This document shows positions 5,850 through 7,918 of a stretch of DNA of 7,918 nucleotides, one piece after another. Each line of letters begins with the position of its first letter. Position 1 is the first letter of the stretch. The stretch comes from CAKTOF01 sp964544345 (lineage in GTDB: Bacteria; Bacillota; Clostridia; Oscillospirales; Oscillospiraceae), in the NCBI GenBank assembly GCA_964544345.1, contig CAZJBT010000100.1, forward strand, positions 1 through 7,918. Reading direction: 5' to 3'. The notes under the pieces were generated by a model that was not told the origin of the DNA, made no database searches, and saw only the letters and a list, made by a program, of their open reading frames with translations. A program made the translations under genes and the position numbers.

Positions 5850-6908
5850 TCAGCCGCGCTGTGCGTCGAGGATGATCTCCGCGAGCGCGCCGGCAAACAG
5901 GCGGGCGGAGACGAGCGCCTCGGCGAGCGTGTTGCCGGACGCGCCGACCTCGACGAGCAGCGAGCCGTACGTTGCGTGCTGGTTGAAGCGTTCCGCGCGC
6001 AGGTCGATCGGACGGCAAAGTTCGGGGTAGTCCCGGTTCAAGAGCGCCTGCACGCGCACGGCGAGCGCCAGATTCTCCTGCCAGTTCGGATGTGCCAGGC
6101 CGCCAACATCGGTGCCCATGACGAGCATGAGCTGCGCCGCCGCTTCTCCATCCGCCGTGCACGAGACGGCCACGGGCGAGCCGTCCGCATTTTCCGCCGC
6201 GTCGCGGTGGACGTCGACCACGATCTGGATCGACGGGTACTCGGCAAGATATTCCTCAATGACCGTGAGCGTGCGCGTGTACGAGCCGTTATAGGTCGGG
6301 TAGTCGCGGATCTCGGTGTCGTGGAGGACGCCGATGCCCAATGCCTCCAGTGCATCCGCCATCTCCTGTCCGACGCGCACGACGTTGTGTTCTATGTCCT
6401 CAGTCCGCAGCGTGTCGGACGGCTCGTATTCCCAGCCCGGCTCAGGCGTGTAGGCCTCGCTCGCGTGCGTGTGGATGATCAGCACCTGCGGTTCGCCGCG
6501 CGAGAAATCGAGCTGGAGCGGGTGGGAGAGCAGCAGCTCCGCCGCGTCCGGCGCATAGCCGCTTGTACCGGCGATGACGACGCCCTGGGCATCCGCCTGT
6601 GTGAACACAAGGGTCTGCACCGCCGTTTCCTGCGCCGGCGCAGGCTCGTCCGCATCTTCGGTGTGCGAGTCCGGCTCATCCGCCTCCGCGGTATCATCCG
6701 CCGCGATCGCAGGCTCGTCCGGCTCCGCTGCTTCTGCTGTGCCGCCCAGCTCCAGACGCAGCAGCGCCGAGATCACGGAGGGGCTTGCGGCTGCGTCCCG
6801 GATCAGCTCCTGCGTTTTGGCCGCCGTCGCAAGCCGCAGCAGCACGGCGATGGCCAGCATGGCCGCGCATAGCGCCAGGTGCGCGCGGCCTCTTTCGTAG
6901 CGTCTCAT
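5850..6908 (-). CDS. spoIIP: Stage II sporulation protein P, engulfment peptidoglycan hydrolase
   Basis: This gene encodes 352 residues. An N-terminal anchor (about 10-30) is followed by an Asp/Glu/Ala/Pro-rich spacer (about 58-95) and the SpoIIP hydrolase domain (about 100-350). Conserved motifs are VLIIHTHASEAYTP (143 on; H146, H148, E151), YNGSY (206-210), VDVHRDA (231-237; H234) and FNQHATYGSLLVEVGASGNT (308 on; E320). His and Glu residues at such positions bind the catalytic zinc in this amidase-like fold. In sporulating bacteria SpoIIP acts with SpoIID and SpoIIM in the mother-cell membrane. It has amidase and endopeptidase activity that thins septal and side-wall peptidoglycan during engulfment. 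It is somewhat shorter than the roughly 400-residue Bacillus protein, mainly outside the catalytic domain. The ATG at 6908 follows GGGGAG by 9 bases. The gene is expected to be sigma-E dependent, but I found no convincing sigma-E boxes. The protease gene gpr, often adjacent, is not next to it here. Confidence 0.96.
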   Translation of the reverse strand: MRRYERGRAHLALCAAMLAIAVLLRLATAAKTQELIRDAAASPSVISALLRLELGGTAEAAEPDEPAIAADDTAEADEPDSHTEDADEPAPAQETAVQTLVFTQADAQGVVIAGTSGYAPDAAELLLSHPLQLDFSRGEPQVLIIHTHASEAYTPEPGWEYEPSDTLRTEDIEHNVVRVGQEMADALEALGIGVLHDTEIRDYPTYNGSYTRTLTVIEEYLAEYPSIQIVVDVHRDAAENADGSPVAVSCTADGEAAAQLMLVMGTDVGGLAHPNWQENLALAVRVQALLNRDYPELCRPIDLRAERFNQHATYGSLLVEVGASGNTLAEALVSARLFAGALAEIILDAQRG

Positions 6909-6933
6909 GGCAATTCACTCCCCTATACCATAT

Positions 6934-6948
6934 GCCGGAAAAACCGGC
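6934..6948 (-). other. Small hairpin in the spoIIP leader
   Basis: GCCGG (6944-6948 on the minus strand) and its partner (6934-6938) enclose five T residues, about 15 bases upstream of the spoIIP ribosome binding site. It is short and could be incidental; it might affect mRNA stability or translation if it lies within the transcript. Confidence 0.25.
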
Positions 6949-6998
6949 TTTAGAATCGCCGGACAGGATTTCTTTTCCGGCCGGGAAGCACCAATTTT

Positions 6999-7016
6999 GT
7001 GCAGAATATCCTGCAC
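6999..7016. promoter_or_regulatory. Operator-like palindrome upstream of the cupin operon
   Basis: GTGCAG (6999-7004) and CTGCAC (7011-7016) are perfect 6-bp arms separated by 6 bases, giving an 18-bp dyad typical in size for a dimeric regulator. It ends 6 bp before the -35 box of the cupin promoter, a position that fits an activator. It also lies upstream of the divergent spoIIP gene. No regulator gene is present in the window to name the family. Confidence 0.45.
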
Positions 7017-7022
7017 GAGGAC

Positions 7023-7051
7023 TTGCATATTCCGGTGTGGCGTGCTAAACT
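7023..7051 (+). promoter_or_regulatory. Extended -10 promoter of the cupin operon
   Basis: TTGCAT (7023-7028), a 17-base spacer ending in TGC and TAAACT (7046-7051) make an extended -10 promoter with imperfect boxes. The expected start is near 7058, leaving a leader of about 55 bases before the ATG at 7113. The weak -35 box and the adjacent palindrome suggest regulated expression. Confidence 0.55.
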
Positions 7052-7112
7052 AATAGGAGCATAGATTAGACTCTTGCGCCATGTAAAAATACTTTGAAAG
7101 GGGTTCCTAACT

Positions 7113-7478
7113 ATGGCTCAGTACAAAATTCAGAGAAAAAAGGGCGTTGAGGGCAGCACCGTTTATTCGTATACTGCTCCCGGCCACAATGAGTGTGTTC
7201 CCACCCGTCTGCACGACGCGGCTGACGTCGACGGCGGCAAGATGATCATGGGCATCACCTATTTTGTTCCCGGCGGCGGCTGCGATTTCGGCGCCAACCC
7301 GCTCGAGTCCATCTACTACATCCTTGAGGGCGAAATGACCCTCAAGACCGACACGGAGGAGACCGTCCTCAAGGCTGGCGACAGCTTCCACTGCTGCGGC
7401 GGCACCAACAAGTCCGTCACCAACACCGGGGACACTGTCTGCCAGATGCTCGTCGCCCTTCTCCCGCCCCAGGGCTGA
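7113..7478 (+). CDS. Small single-domain cupin without canonical metal ligands
   Basis: This gene encodes 121 residues making one cupin barrel. The strand pattern around VPGGGCDFGANPLESIYYILEGE (about 52-74) matches cupin motif 1, and LKAGDSFHCCGGTNKSVTN (about 86-104) matches motif 2. In motif 1 the usual HxH is absent and only E65 lies near the expected Glu. In motif 2 the expected His after 'PxG' is replaced, although H93 and the C94-C95 pair lie just before it. The protein may therefore bind a sugar or other small molecule without metal, or use a different site; other His and Cys residues occur at H25, C28 and H34. The ATG at 7113 follows GAAAGGGG (7096-7103) by 9 bases. The next gene begins 67 bp downstream on the same strand with no clear terminator between, so the two probably form an operon. 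The substrate is unknown. Confidence 0.9.
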   Translation: MAQYKIQRKKGVEGSTVYSYTAPGHNECVPTRLHDAADVDGGKMIMGITYFVPGGGCDFGANPLESIYYILEGEMTLKTDTEETVLKAGDSFHCCGGTNKSVTNTGDTVCQMLVALLPPQG

Positions 7479-7494
7479 TTCCGGTTCATCAGCC
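7473..7494 (+). other. Hairpin overlapping the cupin stop codon
   Basis: GGCTGAT (7473-7479) and ATCAGCC (7488-7494) form a 7-bp stem with an 8-base loop that includes the TGA stop. No T-tract follows, so it is not a standard terminator. It could protect the upstream mRNA or reduce read-through into the dehydrogenase gene. Confidence 0.35.
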
Positions 7495-7545
7495 GGATTC
7501 CCGGCTCTGAATACAAAGAACTATTTAGTAAAGGAGTTTATTGAA

Positions 7546-7918
7546 ATGCCCAAGGTTTTCTCTGGCAACTATGCCGATATTTTTGACATCCAGGGCAAGA
7601 AGGCCGTTGTCGTCGGCGGCGCCGGCGGTTTCGGCAAGGAGATCGCGAAGGCGTTCGCGCAGCGCGGCGTCGATGTTCTGATTTCCTCCCGCCGTGAGGA
7701 TGCTCTGAAGGCTGCCTGCGAAGAGATCAAAGCTGGCGCCGCAGAGGGCGTCAAGGTCACTTACTTCGCCGGCGACGCCGGTAATGAAGAGTCTGTCAAG
7801 GCCATGCTGGCTTACACCGTCAGCGAAGAGGGTCTCGGCGGCGTCGACATCCTCGTCAACTCGCAGGGCTACAACAAGAAGATGTGGTCTTGGGAGATCG
7901 ACACCAACGTCTGGAACG
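7546..7918 (+). CDS. Short-chain dehydrogenase/reductase (5' part, runs off the window)
   Basis: The first 124 codons are present and the frame is open to the window end. The N-terminal half of a Rossmann fold is clear. Strand 1 and the glycine motif read VVVGGAGGFGKEI (21-33), a variant of TGxxxGxG. Strand 2 ends with SSRRED (47-52), where the arginines suggest NADP(H) preference. GDAG lies at 76-79, and DILVNSQG (101-108) is the form here of the family's NNAG motif. The catalytic Ser-Tyr-Lys region of this family of about 250 residues would lie beyond the window. The 15 or so residues before strand 1 (including YADIFDIQGK) resemble SDRs acting on sugar acids or polyols, but this does not fix a substrate. 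The ATG at 7546 follows AAGGAG (7531-7536) by 9 bases. It is probably co-transcribed with the cupin, and the pair may share a small-molecule pathway. Confidence 0.93.
   Translation, partial: MPKVFSGNYADIFDIQGKKAVVVGGAGGFGKEIAKAFAQRGVDVLISSRREDALKAACEEIKAGAAEGVKVTYFAGDAGNEESVKAMLAYTVSEEGLGGVDILVNSQGYNKKMWSWEIDTNVWN

Noticed and set aside
5048..5896. Minus-strand open frame of 282 codons opposite the zinc-ribbon/propeller gene
   Set aside because: Its Val/Asp repeats are the antisense of the repeated blades, and it crosses a strong terminator and overlaps the end of spoIIP.
5976..6872. Plus-strand open frame of 298 codons opposite spoIIP
   Set aside because: Arg-rich shadow with no domain and no ribosome binding site; spoIIP on the other strand is unmistakable.
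6918..6937. CATATGGT on the minus strand as a sigma-E -10 box for spoIIP
   Set aside because: Transcription would begin essentially at the ribosome binding site, and no matching -35 box lies at the right distance.

Overview
The window looks like chromosomal DNA from a spore-forming, G+C-rich member of the Clostridia. An Oscillospiraceae-type gut organism is a reasonable guess, but no marker here fixes the genus. The reasons are a spoIIP sporulation gene, consensus sigma-A promoters, strong GGAGG-type ribosome binding sites, a tRNA-Leu with encoded CCA, and coding DNA of roughly 60% G+C (37 of 60 bases in 1441-1500).

Region 1 (1-780) differs in composition: 45 of 120 bases are G or C in 421-540. 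It holds the 3' tail of an unrecognised plus-strand gene, a shared terminator, a small minus-strand gene resembling the DUF6809 group, and a non-coding stretch with short repeats. It abuts the 3' end of tRNA-Leu(UAA), so it may be the edge of an integrated element. Region 2 (730-962) is the tRNA-Leu gene with its own promoter and terminator. A divergent consensus promoter lies 25 bp from the tRNA promoter and drives the next gene.

Region 3 (1033-5808) is the most distinctive part. Three neighbouring genes encode proteins with CxxC...CxxC zinc ribbons, arranged plus, minus, plus. The first is a membrane-anchored protein with an N-terminal zinc ribbon, a transmembrane helix, TPR repeats and a large beta-rich outer domain. 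The second is a small soluble protein with a helical N-terminal half and two C-terminal zinc ribbons. The third is a membrane-anchored protein with an N-terminal zinc ribbon, a transmembrane helix and an outer region of Asp-rich repeats of about 40 residues, probably a beta-propeller. Both membrane proteins should have the zinc ribbon in the cytoplasm and the large domain outside. The two convergent genes are separated by two near-identical terminator hairpins.

Region 4 (5850-6908, minus) is spoIIP, the cell-wall hydrolase used in engulfment during sporulation. Region 5 (6999 to the end, plus) is a probable operon. It has a palindromic operator-like site, an extended -10 promoter, a small cupin lacking the usual metal-binding histidines, and the first 124 codons of a short-chain dehydrogenase/reductase that runs off the window.
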